A stretch of DNA of 64,000 nucleotides, taken from positions 248,001 through 312,000 of the forward strand of contig CAZDVQ010000001.1 of NCBI GenBank assembly GCA_964508975.1. Direction: 5' to 3'. Under the pieces are notes generated by a model that was given only the letters and a program-made list of their open reading frames with translations, searched no databases and was not told the DNA's origin. Positions within the stretch are counted from its first letter, which is position 1. Each line of letters begins with the position of its first letter. Positions 9,448 through 19,108 of the stretch are shown piece after piece. The stretch comes from CAZDVQ01 sp964508975. GTDB lineage: Bacteria > Bacteroidota > Bacteroidia > Chitinophagales > Saprospiraceae. Position numbers and translations under genes: made by a program.

Positions 9448-10203
9448 ATGCGACAAAGAATTGTAGCCGCCAACTGGAAAATGTACAAAAACAGCGCCGC
9501 CGTGCAAGCTTTTATCCAAACTTGGCGCGATACTGCCCCTAGCCTGACTCAGCCCGTGGTGATTAACGCTCCATTCCCCTTCTTATCCATGCTCTGCGAT
9601 GCATTTCATGGCGACCAACACCTGGCCATCGGGGCTCAAAATTGCCATCAAGAACTGGAAGGCGCCTACACCGGCGAAACTTCGGTAAATATGCTACAAT
9701 CCATTGGTGTTCAATACGTTATTATTGGCCACTCAGAGCGCCGTCAATACTTTAAAGAAGATGATGCGCTGCTGGCCTTGAAAACCCGCCGCGTGCTTGA
9801 CGCAGGCATTCGCCCCATTTTCTGCTGTGGCGAAACCTTGGATGTACGCGAGGCCAATCAACACTTTGCCCTTGTAGAAAAACAGCTTAAAGATGGTTTA
9901 TTTGCCGTGCCTGCCGCTGAAATCCAGCAATGTGTCATCGCGTATGAACCTGTTTGGGCCATCGGAACCGGCGTTACGGCTAGCCCAGAACAAGCCCAGG
10001 AAATGCACGCGCATATCCGTAGCCTGCTGACCCAACAATACGGCGAAAGCATAGCACAAAGCATGACCATCCAGTACGGCGGTAGCGTAAAACCCAATAA
10101 TGCAGCCGAATTATTCTCAAAACCAGATGTTGACGGGGCATTGGTAGGTGGTGCATCTTTACAGGCAGAAGACTTTATCGCGATTATAAAAGCTATTCAA
10201 TAA
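9448..10203 (+). CDS. tpiA: Triosephosphate isomerase
   Basis: 251 residues, the normal length for this (beta/alpha)8 enzyme that interconverts dihydroxyacetone phosphate and glyceraldehyde 3-phosphate in glycolysis and gluconeogenesis. Visible active-site residues: N9 and K11 in AANWKMYK, H95 in IIGHSERR, E167 in AYEPVWAIGTG, and the phosphate-binding YGGSVKP and GALVGGASL loops. It is three bases upstream of prmA, so the two are co-transcribed. The start is supported by the canonical N-terminus and by a -7-like box at 9416. Cytoplasmic. Confidence 0.98.
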   Translation: MRQRIVAANWKMYKNSAAVQAFIQTWRDTAPSLTQPVVINAPFPFLSMLCDAFHGDQHLAIGAQNCHQELEGAYTGETSVNMLQSIGVQYVIIGHSERRQYFKEDDALLALKTRRVLDAGIRPIFCCGETLDVREANQHFALVEKQLKDGLFAVPAAEIQQCVIAYEPVWAIGTGVTASPEQAQEMHAHIRSLLTQQYGESIAQSMTIQYGGSVKPNNAAELFSKPDVDGALVGGASLQAEDFIAIIKAIQ

Positions 10204-10206
10204 AAC

Positions 10207-11031
10207 ATGGATTATTACAAAATCTCGCTGCCCGCCAGCGGCGAACAGGCCGAGATATTAACGGCTTTACTCGGTGAATTCCCCTTTGACACCTTTGACG
10301 GCGACGAGCAAACCTTGAACGCCTATATTTTGGCCAAAGATTGGACGGAGGATGTCAAAACGGGTGTTGCAGAAACGCTCTCGGCCTTTGAGTTAAGCTT
10401 TACCGAAGAACATATTCCGGCCGTAAACTGGAATTCTGCTTGGGAAGCCGCTTTTGAACCCGTAAAAGTGGACAACTTTTGCGGTGTAAGGGCAACTTTT
10501 CATCCAGCGTATACCGATGTGGCTCACGAGTTGCTGATTGACCCTAAAATGTCGTTCGGAACTGGCCACCACAGTACCACCTGGATGATGATTAGCCTGA
10601 TGCGTGATATCGATTTTACCGGTAAACGCGTGCTAGACTATGGCTGTGGCACAGGTATTTTGGCTATTTTAGCCGAGAAACTAGGCGCCAGCGAAGTGGT
10701 TGCGCTAGATTATGACCCTTGGTGCGAAGAAAACACCCGTGAGAACTTGGTTTTAAACAATTGTACCCAAACTGTCGTAAAACTGGGTGAGTTACAAGCT
10801 GCGGGAGAAGCCCCATTCGACATTATTTTGGCCAACATCAACCGCAACGTAATACAAAGCAACGCTACTGCGTTGTATCAGTTGACCAATCCTGCTGGCA
10901 CCATGTTGTGCTCTGGATTTTTACAAAGCGACGTGGCTCCAATTGCAACACAACTGGGTCAACTGGGATTTACCCAAACCGCACAAGAAGGCAAGCTCGA
11001 CTGGGCTTGTGTACGCTTCCAAAAAGCTTAA
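10207..11031 (+). CDS. prmA: Ribosomal protein L11 methyltransferase
   Basis: 274 residues. It methylates lysines and the N-terminus of ribosomal protein L11 using S-adenosylmethionine. The N-terminal L11-recognition domain is followed by a SAM-binding fold with MSFGTGHHSTT, motif I VLDYGCGTGILAIL, the acidic DYDPW loop, and LANINRNVI at the position of the family's ANI motif. The short spacing (3 bases) after tpiA indicates an operon; tpiA-prmA pairing is common in Bacteroidota. The gene downstream begins 14 bases after its stop and may be read on the same transcript. Confidence 0.95.
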   Translation: MDYYKISLPASGEQAEILTALLGEFPFDTFDGDEQTLNAYILAKDWTEDVKTGVAETLSAFELSFTEEHIPAVNWNSAWEAAFEPVKVDNFCGVRATFHPAYTDVAHELLIDPKMSFGTGHHSTTWMMISLMRDIDFTGKRVLDYGCGTGILAILAEKLGASEVVALDYDPWCEENTRENLVLNNCTQTVVKLGELQAAGEAPFDIILANINRNVIQSNATALYQLTNPAGTMLCSGFLQSDVAPIATQLGQLGFTQTAQEGKLDWACVRFQKA

Positions 11032-11044
11032 AAAGCAGCATGAC

Positions 11045-14000
11045 ATGAAAAAGACTTTATTACTCCTGTTTATTGGTTTTTGTTTGACAAGTAAGGTTTG
11101 GGCTCAGCCCGAACCGCTAGAACTGCCCAGCCGGGGCGACTTCCTGAGGGAGCTTGAAAACTTCTTGAACGCAACCAAGCGCGAAGACGTAGACAAAGCG
11201 TTTGACGCCTTTAAACTAGTAATAAACGATGCTGCCAAAGTGCCCGAGGTCCGGTACAAACAGATTTACGAAATCAGTACCGAGATGCGGAAACAAAAAA
11301 TGCGGGCTTTCCCGCATTATGAAGCTTTTATGACTTGCGTGGGCACTATACTGGCCGACGAGGTGGTGGCTGGAAAGCACTTTGCTAACTGGGGCAACAT
11401 CAGCATGGGTATCATGGCCGATTTAAAACAAGGCCGCACCCAAACCTATGAAACCTGGCTTGATTTCAGCCGGAAGTTTTTCAAATCAGGGGTTATTTAC
11501 GCCGGAACCGATCACCAGTGGAAGCCTTCCTCAACAGACTTCCAAATTGAATACACCGAGGAACAAATCCTGAAAGTTAGCTACCCCAGCACCAACATGC
11601 TAGGATTTAGGAGCGATGATACCTTGGTTATCGAAAATTCCTCTGGGGTGTATTACCCGCTCACGGGAATCTGGACAGGCGGTAAGTCGCTTGTAAAATG
11701 GGATCAACCCGGCCTGGAAAACGTGACTTGCGAATTCAATGCCTACCAGATTGAAGTGAAGCAAACCGAGTACACAGCACCCGAGGCTACCCTATACCAC
11801 CCCAACTTGTTCACCGGCCCGGTAAAAGGAAAATTCCTCGACAAAATTGTAACCAACAGCCCTGCGCTGCGCTCGTCATACCCTCGATTCGAATCCTCTG
11901 AAAAACGGATTAGCCTGCAAAATATTGGCCCAGGCGTTGAGTATCGAGGCGGTTTCAAACTCTACGGGGAGCAGATTATCGGTTATGGCGACGAGTTGGA
12001 ACCAGCTAGTATCAAGCTGTTCAACACTACGGGCGAACTCGCATCAACGGTGCATTCCATCCAGTTCAGTATCATCATCAACGATCGGATTTTGTCGGAG
12101 GAGGCCGAGGTAAGCATTTACTTTGGTAAAGACTCTATTTATCACCCAGGTATCAACTTCCGCTATACTATCCCGATTAACACCTTGAAATTGTCGCAAG
12201 GCAACCAGGGCCGATCCAAAACGCCGTTTTTCAACTCGTTCCACATGATCGAGATGTTTGTGAGTACCCTCGAGTGGCAAATCGGTAGTAACCGTTTGGA
12301 AATCGGCAAGGGCGATGCAAACTCCATCTCGCGTAAGGAGGTTGTATTTGAATCGCTTAACCTTTTCGACCTGCGTCGTTACGAGCGCTACCACAACGTG
12401 TCGAACTATAACCCCATTGCCAAAATCGTAACTTTTTGGCGGGAATTGGAGGCCTTCAAAAAGTTGAGTGTATCGCCCAACCCCGACGATTACAACACCT
12501 TGAAAAAGGTAGAGAAAATCCTGAAAACTAAAGTCCGTGACTTGGACATCATCAAGTATCAACTCGACCAACTTGGCCCATTCGAACGCAAACTCATGGC
12601 CGAGGACATCGCTTACATGATTGACCCCAAGTTTAACATAACTATCATTGGCCGTTTGTTAAATGACTTGGTAGAAGATGGTTTTATTTTCTACGATCCT
12701 GAAACCAAGGTAGTTACCCTGCGGGATAAAATATTCCACTACAACGACGCCAGCATCAACAAACGCGACTTTGACCGGATTCGGATGCTATCAAACTATA
12801 TCCCACCCAAAACAGAACAAGGTTTTAATATCGACACCACCTCGAATCCAGACAAAAGGGTTAACGCGGTACTCGACATGTCGGACAATACCATCAACGT
12901 GAACTGGGTACGGAAACTGGTGTTGAGCGACTCGCAAAACGTATCCATTAAACCCCTACCTGATGGCGAAGTGATTACCGTAGGTAAAAACCGGAACTTC
13001 CAAGTTAACGGCGAAATGGTGGCTGGTAGCTGCAACTTCGTGGGCAAAGGTTTTAAATTTGACTACGACCGATTTGAAATGCTTGCCGATTCGGTAGACT
13101 TCATGGAAATCAAGATCACGGAAAGGGCCATCGACCCTTATACCATGTTTAAGACACCTTATGAAGCCGTTGAAGCCGACGGCATGCCCACCAAACGAAA
13201 AGAACCTCTACAATCAAGGTTAGAGAACCTTTCGGGTATCTTGTTGATTGATGCACCCAACAATAAATCTGGCCGGGAAGACATCAAGATATTCCCTTCT
13301 TTTGAATGTTTAAGCAATGCCAGGGTGCATTACGATGCCAAGTTCATCAGAAACGGCCAGTACAAACGCGAAGATTTTTACTACGAGCTCGATCCATTCA
13401 TCTTTGATACCATGGATAACTTCAAGCCTGAATACCTGAAGTTCACGGGTAAGCTAAAGTCAGCAGATGTATTCCCTGACGTTCGCGAGCCCATCCGTAT
13501 CATGTGGCACGACCTTTCACTGGGCTTCGAGGCTAAAACACCAGCCAACGGTTACCCGATTTACAACGGCAAAGGCCGTTTTACCGATTATTTCGGTATC
13601 AGTAACTCAGGCCTCATCGGTAATGGCACCGTAGAATACCTCGGCTCGAAGACTAAATCTGACGATATCGTTTTCTTGCCCGACCAGATGCTCGCCTCTT
13701 CAGACGGGTTTAAAATCGACGAAAGCCGTGGCACTAAACCAGAATACCCCAAAATCAAGGGTGATGCGGTCGACCTGCAATGGTTCCCCTACAAGGACAG
13801 CATGTACGTGAAGTCAAAGGCTGATCAACCCTTCGAGGTGTTTAGCTCTGGCGACTACAAGCTCGACGGCTATTTGATTCTCTCCCCCGGTGGTTTGTAC
13901 GGTTCTGGTGCATTTGACTGGGATGAAGCCACCATGTTCTCGGAACAAATGCTCTTCGGAGCTAACTCGGTTTCTGCCGATACCTCAAGGCTTAAAATTA

Positions 14001-15733
14001 GGTCGCTTGACCAGAGTGATATCGCTTTCGATACTGAAAACGTGAAAGCTACCATCGACTTCGATACTAAGCTGGGTCGTTTCATATCTAACGTGGACGA
14101 AATTTCGACCGAGCTGCCCTACAACCGGTTTAAAACATCGCTCGATGATTTTACCTGGGATATGGATAACCAGACCATCCAACTCGCCTCGGTCAATAAA
14201 TCGCAAGGCTACTTCTTGGCCACGGGCAAAGGCATGGACTCGCTCTTGTTTACGGGCACACGGGCAGATTATGACCTTAAGACCAACGTGCTCCGCATCG
14301 ATGGTACCGAGTTTATCCCCGTGGCCGATGCCCGCATTTACCCGGTTGACCAAAAAGTTGAGATTGGTGTAGGTGGCGAGATGAAGCCTTTCACCAATGC
14401 TAAAATCATTGCCGACACCAGCAACAAATACCACGTGATCAATCGTGCCGATGTGACTATCGAGGGTAAATTCAACTATAAAGCTTCAGGTTACTACGAG
14501 TATAACGTGGATGGCAAAGAGCAGGAAATCTTGTTCACCAACATCACCACCAAAAAACTCGACAAGAAAAAATTTGTAACCATAGCCGGTGGTAACGTAG
14601 CTGAAGAAGACGACTTTAACGTGGACAGCAAAACTAAGTTTAAAGGTACTGTACGCTTGAGCGCCGACTCGAAAAACCTCTCTTTCGATGGCTATGCGCT
14701 ATTGGACACCAAGGTAATCCCGCGTTCTGACTGGTTTACCATCAAGAGCCCCATCGACCGTAAAAATGTGCAAGTCACATACGATATCCCACGTAACCCT
14801 GCCGGCGATAAAATTTACACGGGTATTTACCTTTACCGCGACTCGCTTTCCTTGTACCCGCTCATCATGGCGCCCAAGAAAAAAACCATCGACCGTGCTA
14901 TCTTCAACGTGGTCGGTATCATGGATTACGACAAGGAAAAAGATGAGTTCATTTTTAAGGATTCAACCTACTACCTCAATAACGGTCAACGCGGCAACAC
15001 CATTGTAGTGTCAGATACTGATGGTAAATTATTTGCCGAAGGTTTGTTCCAGTTTGGATCTGGTTACGATTTAATCACCCTGCAAACAGCCGGACAGTAC
15101 ACGACCGTGCTCGAAAACCCCGAGTATAGTTTTAACTTGGTCGGTGGTTTGAAAATGCCTATACCCGATATCTTACTCGATGCCATCGTGGCCGATATCA
15201 ACCAAAGCGAGGCTGACGCAACGCCAATCGACTACGCCACATTGCCATACATTCCAAAAGCGCTCCGCCAGTTCATTACCGATGATCGCAAAATCGATAA
15301 AATCATTACGAAGATGGAGGATGATAACCGACTGGAAATCACACCAGACATGGGCTACAGCTTCTTCTTTTCCAAGTTCAACCTGAAATGGAGCGACGTG
15401 AACATGTCTTTCATCACCCGCGGGGCGCTTGGCCTTTCTACCATCCGAGGTAAGGCTATCGACATTGAGCTTAAAGGCGCTGCCGAAGTGCAAATGAGCC
15501 CCCGTGGCGACGTGCTGAACCTTTATTTCGAGACGCCATCTGGGTACCGTTATTATTTTACCTACGGTGCTGGCATTTTACGCATTTTCTCAACCAACGA
15601 GGGCTTCAACACGGCATTTAATGGCCTCAAGAAAAAAGACAAAGAGTTCAAGCTACCCGGTGGAGAAAGCTTTGTCATCGAGGCAACCTCAGAAGGGGCC
15701 ATGAACAGCTTTATCAACCGCGCCCGGATGTAA
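11045..15733 (+). CDS. Very large exported protein of unknown function
   Basis: 1562 residues from the ATG at 11045, which begins a clear signal peptide (MKKTLLLLFIGFCLTSKVWA, cleavage before QPEP). The open frame reaches back to 10943 inside prmA, but that extension has no signal. I do not recognise a domain. The chain is strongly beta-type with many aromatic/acidic strands, for example DFTWDMDNQTIQL, and several repeated themes of the type PEYPKIKGDAVDLQWFPYKDSMYVKSKA; no T9SS sorting domain, lipobox or cysteine pairs are evident. It probably sits in the periplasm or at the inner leaflet of the outer membrane as a long beta-solenoid-like or OstA/AsmA-like bridge (inference). Codon use matches the core genes around it. 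Confidence 0.8.
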   Translation: MKKTLLLLFIGFCLTSKVWAQPEPLELPSRGDFLRELENFLNATKREDVDKAFDAFKLVINDAAKVPEVRYKQIYEISTEMRKQKMRAFPHYEAFMTCVGTILADEVVAGKHFANWGNISMGIMADLKQGRTQTYETWLDFSRKFFKSGVIYAGTDHQWKPSSTDFQIEYTEEQILKVSYPSTNMLGFRSDDTLVIENSSGVYYPLTGIWTGGKSLVKWDQPGLENVTCEFNAYQIEVKQTEYTAPEATLYHPNLFTGPVKGKFLDKIVTNSPALRSSYPRFESSEKRISLQNIGPGVEYRGGFKLYGEQIIGYGDELEPASIKLFNTTGELASTVHSIQFSIIINDRILSEEAEVSIYFGKDSIYHPGINFRYTIPINTLKLSQGNQGRSKTPFFNSFHMIEMFVSTLEWQIGSNRLEIGKGDANSISRKEVVFESLNLFDLRRYERYHNVSNYNPIAKIVTFWRELEAFKKLSVSPNPDDYNTLKKVEKILKTKVRDLDIIKYQLDQLGPFERKLMAEDIAYMIDPKFNITIIGRLLNDLVEDGFIFYDPETKVVTLRDKIFHYNDASINKRDFDRIRMLSNYIPPKTEQGFNIDTTSNPDKRVNAVLDMSDNTINVNWVRKLVLSDSQNVSIKPLPDGEVITVGKNRNFQVNGEMVAGSCNFVGKGFKFDYDRFEMLADSVDFMEIKITERAIDPYTMFKTPYEAVEADGMPTKRKEPLQSRLENLSGILLIDAPNNKSGREDIKIFPSFECLSNARVHYDAKFIRNGQYKREDFYYELDPFIFDTMDNFKPEYLKFTGKLKSADVFPDVREPIRIMWHDLSLGFEAKTPANGYPIYNGKGRFTDYFGISNSGLIGNGTVEYLGSKTKSDDIVFLPDQMLASSDGFKIDESRGTKPEYPKIKGDAVDLQWFPYKDSMYVKSKADQPFEVFSSGDYKLDGYLILSPGGLYGSGAFDWDEATMFSEQMLFGANSVSADTSRLKIRSLDQSDIAFDTENVKATIDFDTKLGRFISNVDEISTELPYNRFKTSLDDFTWDMDNQTIQLASVNKSQGYFLATGKGMDSLLFTGTRADYDLKTNVLRIDGTEFIPVADARIYPVDQKVEIGVGGEMKPFTNAKIIADTSNKYHVINRADVTIEGKFNYKASGYYEYNVDGKEQEILFTNITTKKLDKKKFVTIAGGNVAEEDDFNVDSKTKFKGTVRLSADSKNLSFDGYALLDTKVIPRSDWFTIKSPIDRKNVQVTYDIPRNPAGDKIYTGIYLYRDSLSLYPLIMAPKKKTIDRAIFNVVGIMDYDKEKDEFIFKDSTYYLNNGQRGNTIVVSDTDGKLFAEGLFQFGSGYDLITLQTAGQYTTVLENPEYSFNLVGGLKMPIPDILLDAIVADINQSEADATPIDYATLPYIPKALRQFITDDRKIDKIITKMEDDNRLEITPDMGYSFFFSKFNLKWSDVNMSFITRGALGLSTIRGKAIDIELKGAAEVQMSPRGDVLNLYFETPSGYRYYFTYGAGILRIFSTNEGFNTAFNGLKKKDKEFKLPGGESFVIEATSEGAMNSFINRARM

Positions 15734-15773
15734 TTTCAAGTTTGAGCTATTGGCTTGTTGATTTTGTAGTATT

Positions 15774-15911
15774 TTTGGGGCCTCCCCTCGCGTAAACGCT
15801 CGGGGCGCTACGTTACGCAGTTCGCTCAGTCGCGTTGCTTCTTTGCGGAGCCCTTCGGGGTTCGCTGTTCGCTCGGCCCCGCAAGCGGGTCTGGCCCGCT
15901 GGGCCACCGAG
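15774..15911 (+). repeat. GC-rich dispersed element, copy 4 (forward)
   Basis: TTTTTGGGGCCTCCCC start, core GTTCGCTGTTCGCTCGG, then a GCCCCGCAAGCGGG hairpin and TCTGGCCCGCTGGGCCA. The 3-prime half resembles copies 9 and 13 (GGTCTGGCCC...GGGCCAC), which form a subfamily. Confidence 0.75.
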
Positions 15912-15981
15912 CCATTTGCAGGAGCAAATGGTTCAATTGCTACAAATGTGCATTGAGCACATTTGTTTTTGCTTCGCAAAA
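15912..15981 (+). terminator. Run of three short hairpins, one terminator-like
   Basis: Three perfect inverted repeats in a row: CCATTTGC/GCAAATGG (15912-15931), ACAAATGTGC/GCACATTTGT (15942-15966) followed by a T5 run, and TTTTGC/GCAAAA (15967-15981). The second has the form of an intrinsic terminator for the large gene ending at 15733. Confidence 0.5.
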
Positions 15982-16050
15982 CCGCTTCTTTCATGCATCG
16001 GTAGGCCGATATTACGTTCTACACTACCTTCATTTTTAGCCAAGAACCTT

Positions 16051-16596
16051 ATGAACCGTTTTCTATTGTCAGTCATTCTTGCCGCTGGGCTCATCGCCGC
16101 TTGTAAACCGAACCAAAAGCTACCAAATGCCAACATTGACCGCAATGATTTGAACCAAGTGGCAGGCCTGATTTTCACAGCTTTTCAACAGCAGGACCAT
16201 GCCATTATCAAACCTTACTTGCCCGGCGAAGCTGAGTTCCGAGAAGTACTAAACGTGGCATTAAGCGCCGATACAACCAAAAAGGTAGATAAAGCGTTCA
16301 TATTGGCGGCACTTGAAGAGCAAATGTCCGACATGCTCAGCGAGTCACTCTTGCGTTCTGAAGCAACATTCCACCAAATTTACAATCGTTTTGCCGATGC
16401 AGGCGTTCACTGGAAACAAGCCAAACTGAGTAAAGTTACCTTTGAAAATGCCGACAACAATGCATTTGGCGGTATCCAGATTAAGCACCTGATTATGGAG
16501 GTTGAATACAAAGCCCTTAAGCGGACCATTCGCTTAAACAGCTGTATGAAACTGAAACAAGGCTGGGTACTCGGAGAATCATTTGACGATATTTAA
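16051..16596 (+). CDS. Small lipoprotein of unknown function
   Basis: 181 residues from the ATG at 16051. The frame is open upstream through a GC-rich repeat, but the signal sequence MNRFLLSVILAAGLIAAC with a lipobox (LIAAC) fixes the start. The mature part is helical and polar, with a C-terminal beta hairpin (IQIKHLIMEVEYKALKRTIRL...GWVLGESF), like small NTF2- or DUF4878-type lipoproteins. It is six bases upstream of the DUF4129 protein, so the two likely form an operon. No specific function can be given. Confidence 0.75.
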   Translation: MNRFLLSVILAAGLIAACKPNQKLPNANIDRNDLNQVAGLIFTAFQQQDHAIIKPYLPGEAEFREVLNVALSADTTKKVDKAFILAALEEQMSDMLSESLLRSEATFHQIYNRFADAGVHWKQAKLSKVTFENADNNAFGGIQIKHLIMEVEYKALKRTIRLNSCMKLKQGWVLGESFDDI

Positions 16597-16602
16597 TCCA
16601 CC

Positions 16603-17304
16603 ATGCTACTGCCTCGTTCTACTTATTACCGTTTTATACTGAGCTGCTGTTTGTTGCTACAAATAGCCGTTACGGGAACGCTCTATGCACAAACCGAGGA
16701 CAACAACATCGAGCAATCAGATGTGGTTAACGTTAGACCTCTAGATCAAAAAACATGGCAAGAGCAGAGCAAGGACATGTCGTTTATCGAAAAGCCAAAG
16801 GAAAAACCCAAGGAGAAAAAGCCCCGAGAAATCGACTTGAACCTTCAACCCATTAGCTCCGTACCATCGGGCTTTTCGTATGTGCTATACGCCATCGTTA
16901 TCGTGGGTTTGTTGGCCTTGTTGGTTTACATGATCATGAACGGCAACTTCAAGGCAAACTCGAAAGTTAAGGGCAAGCCAATCATCACGATTGAAAACCT
17001 GGAAGACAATTTACAGGACGCCGATGTTGACCCCTTCCTACAAGAAGCTTTAGCAACCGGTAATTACCGCATGGCCTTGAGGCTTAAGTTCTTGAAACTG
17101 ATGCAAACCTTGAACAAACACGGTAAAATTGCCTGGCGAAAAGACAAAACCAATCTGCACTACCTCGGCGAAATGTCGGCGCAAGCCAACTGGGAGCAAT
17201 TCAGGTTTTTAGTATTTGCCTATGAACGGGTTTGGTTTGGCCATAGCGCCTTTACACAGGACGACTATAAACAACTTGCACCCAAGTTTGATAGTTACAA
17301 ATAA
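16603..17304 (+). CDS. DUF4129-type membrane protein
   Basis: 233 residues. A signal or first membrane anchor (residues 8-29) is followed by a Lys/Pro/Glu-rich segment (EKPKEKPKEKKP), one transmembrane helix near 89-112, and a cytoplasmic C-terminal helical domain with ALATGNYRMALRLKFLKLMQTL and a terminal FRFLVFAYERVWFG motif. This is the DUF4129 pattern, seen at the C-terminus of transglutaminase-like proteins and, in Bacteroidota, as a stand-alone protein. It may mediate membrane-associated protein interactions. It is in tandem with the lipoprotein at 16051. Confidence 0.8.
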   Translation: MLLPRSTYYRFILSCCLLLQIAVTGTLYAQTEDNNIEQSDVVNVRPLDQKTWQEQSKDMSFIEKPKEKPKEKKPREIDLNLQPISSVPSGFSYVLYAIVIVGLLALLVYMIMNGNFKANSKVKGKPIITIENLEDNLQDADVDPFLQEALATGNYRMALRLKFLKLMQTLNKHGKIAWRKDKTNLHYLGEMSAQANWEQFRFLVFAYERVWFGHSAFTQDDYKQLAPKFDSYK

Positions 17305-17319
17305 GTAATTATTAATAGC

Positions 17320-17327
17320 TATTTTTG
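17320..17327 (+). promoter_or_regulatory. Putative -7 box for the methyltransferase gene
   Basis: TATTTTTG matches TAnnTTTG exactly and is 25 bases upstream of the ATG at 17352. Confidence 0.5.
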
Positions 17328-17351
17328 TGTTTTCTTAACCCAGATACCGAC

Positions 17352-18260
17352 ATGAACGCTGACAAGAACACCCCGTTCTCGCAAAGTGCCCGATACTTCG
17401 CTCGGTATCGCCCGGATTACCCTATCCAGATTATATACTTTTTGAAGCGTAACCGGCTTTTAGACCGCGACTTTGTGGTAGCCGACATCGGTTCAGGTAC
17501 TGGTCGTTCCAGTGCCCTTTTCCTTCCACATGTGAGCAAAGTTTTTGGTATTGAGCCTAATCCCGATATGCGGGCAGAGGCAGAACGTTGGCTTGCAGGC
17601 CAGCGCAATTACCAAGTACTTGAAGGCAATGCCGAGCAAACAGGCCTCCCCGATCAATCGGTTGACATGGTGGTTTGCGGGCAGTCGTTTCATTGGTTCA
17701 ATACCGAAGCCGCGAAGGCTGAGTTCAAGCGTATTCTAAAGGATAACCGCCCCGTGGTACTCATGTGGAACATGCGCGACGATGCTGCATCGAATTTCAT
17801 GAAGGCCTACAACGACTTCCTGGAGCTATACGCCCACGCTGACCGGGTTGACCGCCGGAAATCCATGAACCCGAAACTGTTTAACGAGTTTTTTGAACAT
17901 GGTTGCGAAACCATCGACATGCGCTCCGAGCAGGCCATTACCCTGGAAGCCTTGAAAGGGCGATACCTGTCAAGTGCTTATGCGTTCCACGAAGAGCACC
18001 CACGCCACGCCGAAGCCATGCAGGCATTGGAAGCCATATTTGCAAAATATGAATACCGCGGCGAGGTCATCATGATTTACAACACCGTGTTGGTTTTCGG
18101 CATGTTTAAACCCGAGGTGTTACCTTTATGGAAAAAGGCGTTCTTTACATTATTAAGGATTCCAGCTTTTTTCGTGTACGTGTTCTTGCTCACCGCGTTG
18201 TTTTTCCGTGGCCTATTCCGCGACGTGAAGAAAAAGATAGCCAAGTTGAGGAACAAGTGA
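17352..18260 (+). CDS. Class I SAM-dependent methyltransferase with C-terminal membrane helix
   Basis: 302 residues from the ATG at 17352 (MNADKNTPFSQSARYFARYRP); the frame is open to 17325 but the -7 box at 17320 would exclude that start. Motif I VADIGSGTGRSS is at about 41-52, motif II is FGIEPNPDM, and VDMVVCGQSFHWF is the post-II motif, typical of Methyltransf_11 proteins. A hydrophobic segment (PAFFVYVFLLTALFF) near residues 275-290 followed by a basic tail suggests peripheral membrane anchoring, unusual for this small-molecule methyltransferase class. The substrate is unknown. Confidence 0.85.
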   Translation: MNADKNTPFSQSARYFARYRPDYPIQIIYFLKRNRLLDRDFVVADIGSGTGRSSALFLPHVSKVFGIEPNPDMRAEAERWLAGQRNYQVLEGNAEQTGLPDQSVDMVVCGQSFHWFNTEAAKAEFKRILKDNRPVVLMWNMRDDAASNFMKAYNDFLELYAHADRVDRRKSMNPKLFNEFFEHGCETIDMRSEQAITLEALKGRYLSSAYAFHEEHPRHAEAMQALEAIFAKYEYRGEVIMIYNTVLVFGMFKPEVLPLWKKAFFTLLRIPAFFVYVFLLTALFFRGLFRDVKKKIAKLRNK

Positions 18261-18268
18261 ACACTGTT

Positions 18269-18384
18269 CGCGTGAGCTGCCCAGCGGGCGCCGCCGAAGG
18301 CGGCGGTGCGTAGCACCGAGCAACGCGAAGCCCAACGGGGAGCGACGGCAGGCGCCGTAGGCCCTGCCGGCACGCCCAAAAAAA
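18269..18384 (-). repeat. GC-rich dispersed element, copy 5 (reverse)
   Basis: On the minus strand: TTTTTTGGGCGTGCC, CGGCAGGGCCTACGGC hairpin, core GCTTCGCGTTGCTCGGTGC, GGTGCTACGCACC hairpin, CCGCCTTCGGCGG hairpin, terminal GGGCAGCTCACGCG. Well preserved. Confidence 0.8.
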
Positions 18385-18421
18385 TAAAATACATCAATAA
18401 TTAAATACTAAATCTTTAGCT

Positions 18422-19069
18422 ATGTTGAAGTTAATGCGTATTGCTGTTGTTTTTGCGCTGTTTTTGTCGGCCTGTAGCTCGCGTGAAACCAAGACAGAAA
18501 CCGACGAGAGCGGCTTTAAAATTGAATACCAGGTGGATAAAAAAACCAAGGTGAAGGATGGTGTACAAAAGAAATACAGCGCCGATGGGAAGCTTTGGGA
18601 AGAGGCCAATTATAAACTTGGGAAGTTAGAAGGCGAGCGTCGTTTGTACTTTCCAAACGGTGGCATCATGCGCATTGAAACCTACAAGGACGATAAATTT
18701 GACGGCCCTTTTTACGAGTATTACGAGAACGGCAAAAAATCGCAGGAAGGTAAATTTGTAGCTGATGGCCGTGAAGGCGAGTGGAAATATTATTACGCCA
18801 GCGGCCAGGTAAAACTGGTGATGAACTACCTTAATGGCCTGGAAGACGGCCCTTTTGAAGAGTATCACGAGAATGGGCAATACAAGGCCAAGGGCACTTT
18901 TAAGGTGGGCATAGACCGCTTTGGGCTAAATAATACGGAGACCGACAACTTTGAGCACGGTGAACTATTGCTGTACGACGAGCGTGGCGAACTAGAGAAA
19001 AAATTGCAATGCGAGTACGGTATTTGCGAAACACTTTGGCAAAAAGATACTTTACAACCAGCGGAATAG
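18422..19069 (+). CDS. MORN-repeat lipoprotein (YwqK-like)
   Basis: 215 residues. Signal peptide and lipobox (LFLSACSS) mark an outer-membrane or periplasmic lipoprotein. The mature part consists of MORN-variant repeats of about 23 residues: KKYSADGKLWEEANYK, RLYFPNGGIMRIETY, YEYYENGKKSQEGKF, YYYASGQVKLVMNY, EEYHENGQYKAKGTF. Such YwqK-type proteins are often named antitoxins in databases, but no toxin gene is adjacent, so that label is not supported here. It ends 39 bases before the porQ start. Confidence 0.85.
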   Translation: MLKLMRIAVVFALFLSACSSRETKTETDESGFKIEYQVDKKTKVKDGVQKKYSADGKLWEEANYKLGKLEGERRLYFPNGGIMRIETYKDDKFDGPFYEYYENGKKSQEGKFVADGREGEWKYYYASGQVKLVMNYLNGLEDGPFEEYHENGQYKAKGTFKVGIDRFGLNNTETDNFEHGELLLYDERGELEKKLQCEYGICETLWQKDTLQPAE

Positions 19070-19108
19070 TTACTTTTGACGTTCGTGTATGGATAAAAAA
19101 GAATAACT

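Noticed and set aside
18422..19069. Toxin-antitoxin module, because of the YwqK-like name
   Set aside because: No toxin gene is next to it; MORN repeats alone do not support the antitoxin label.
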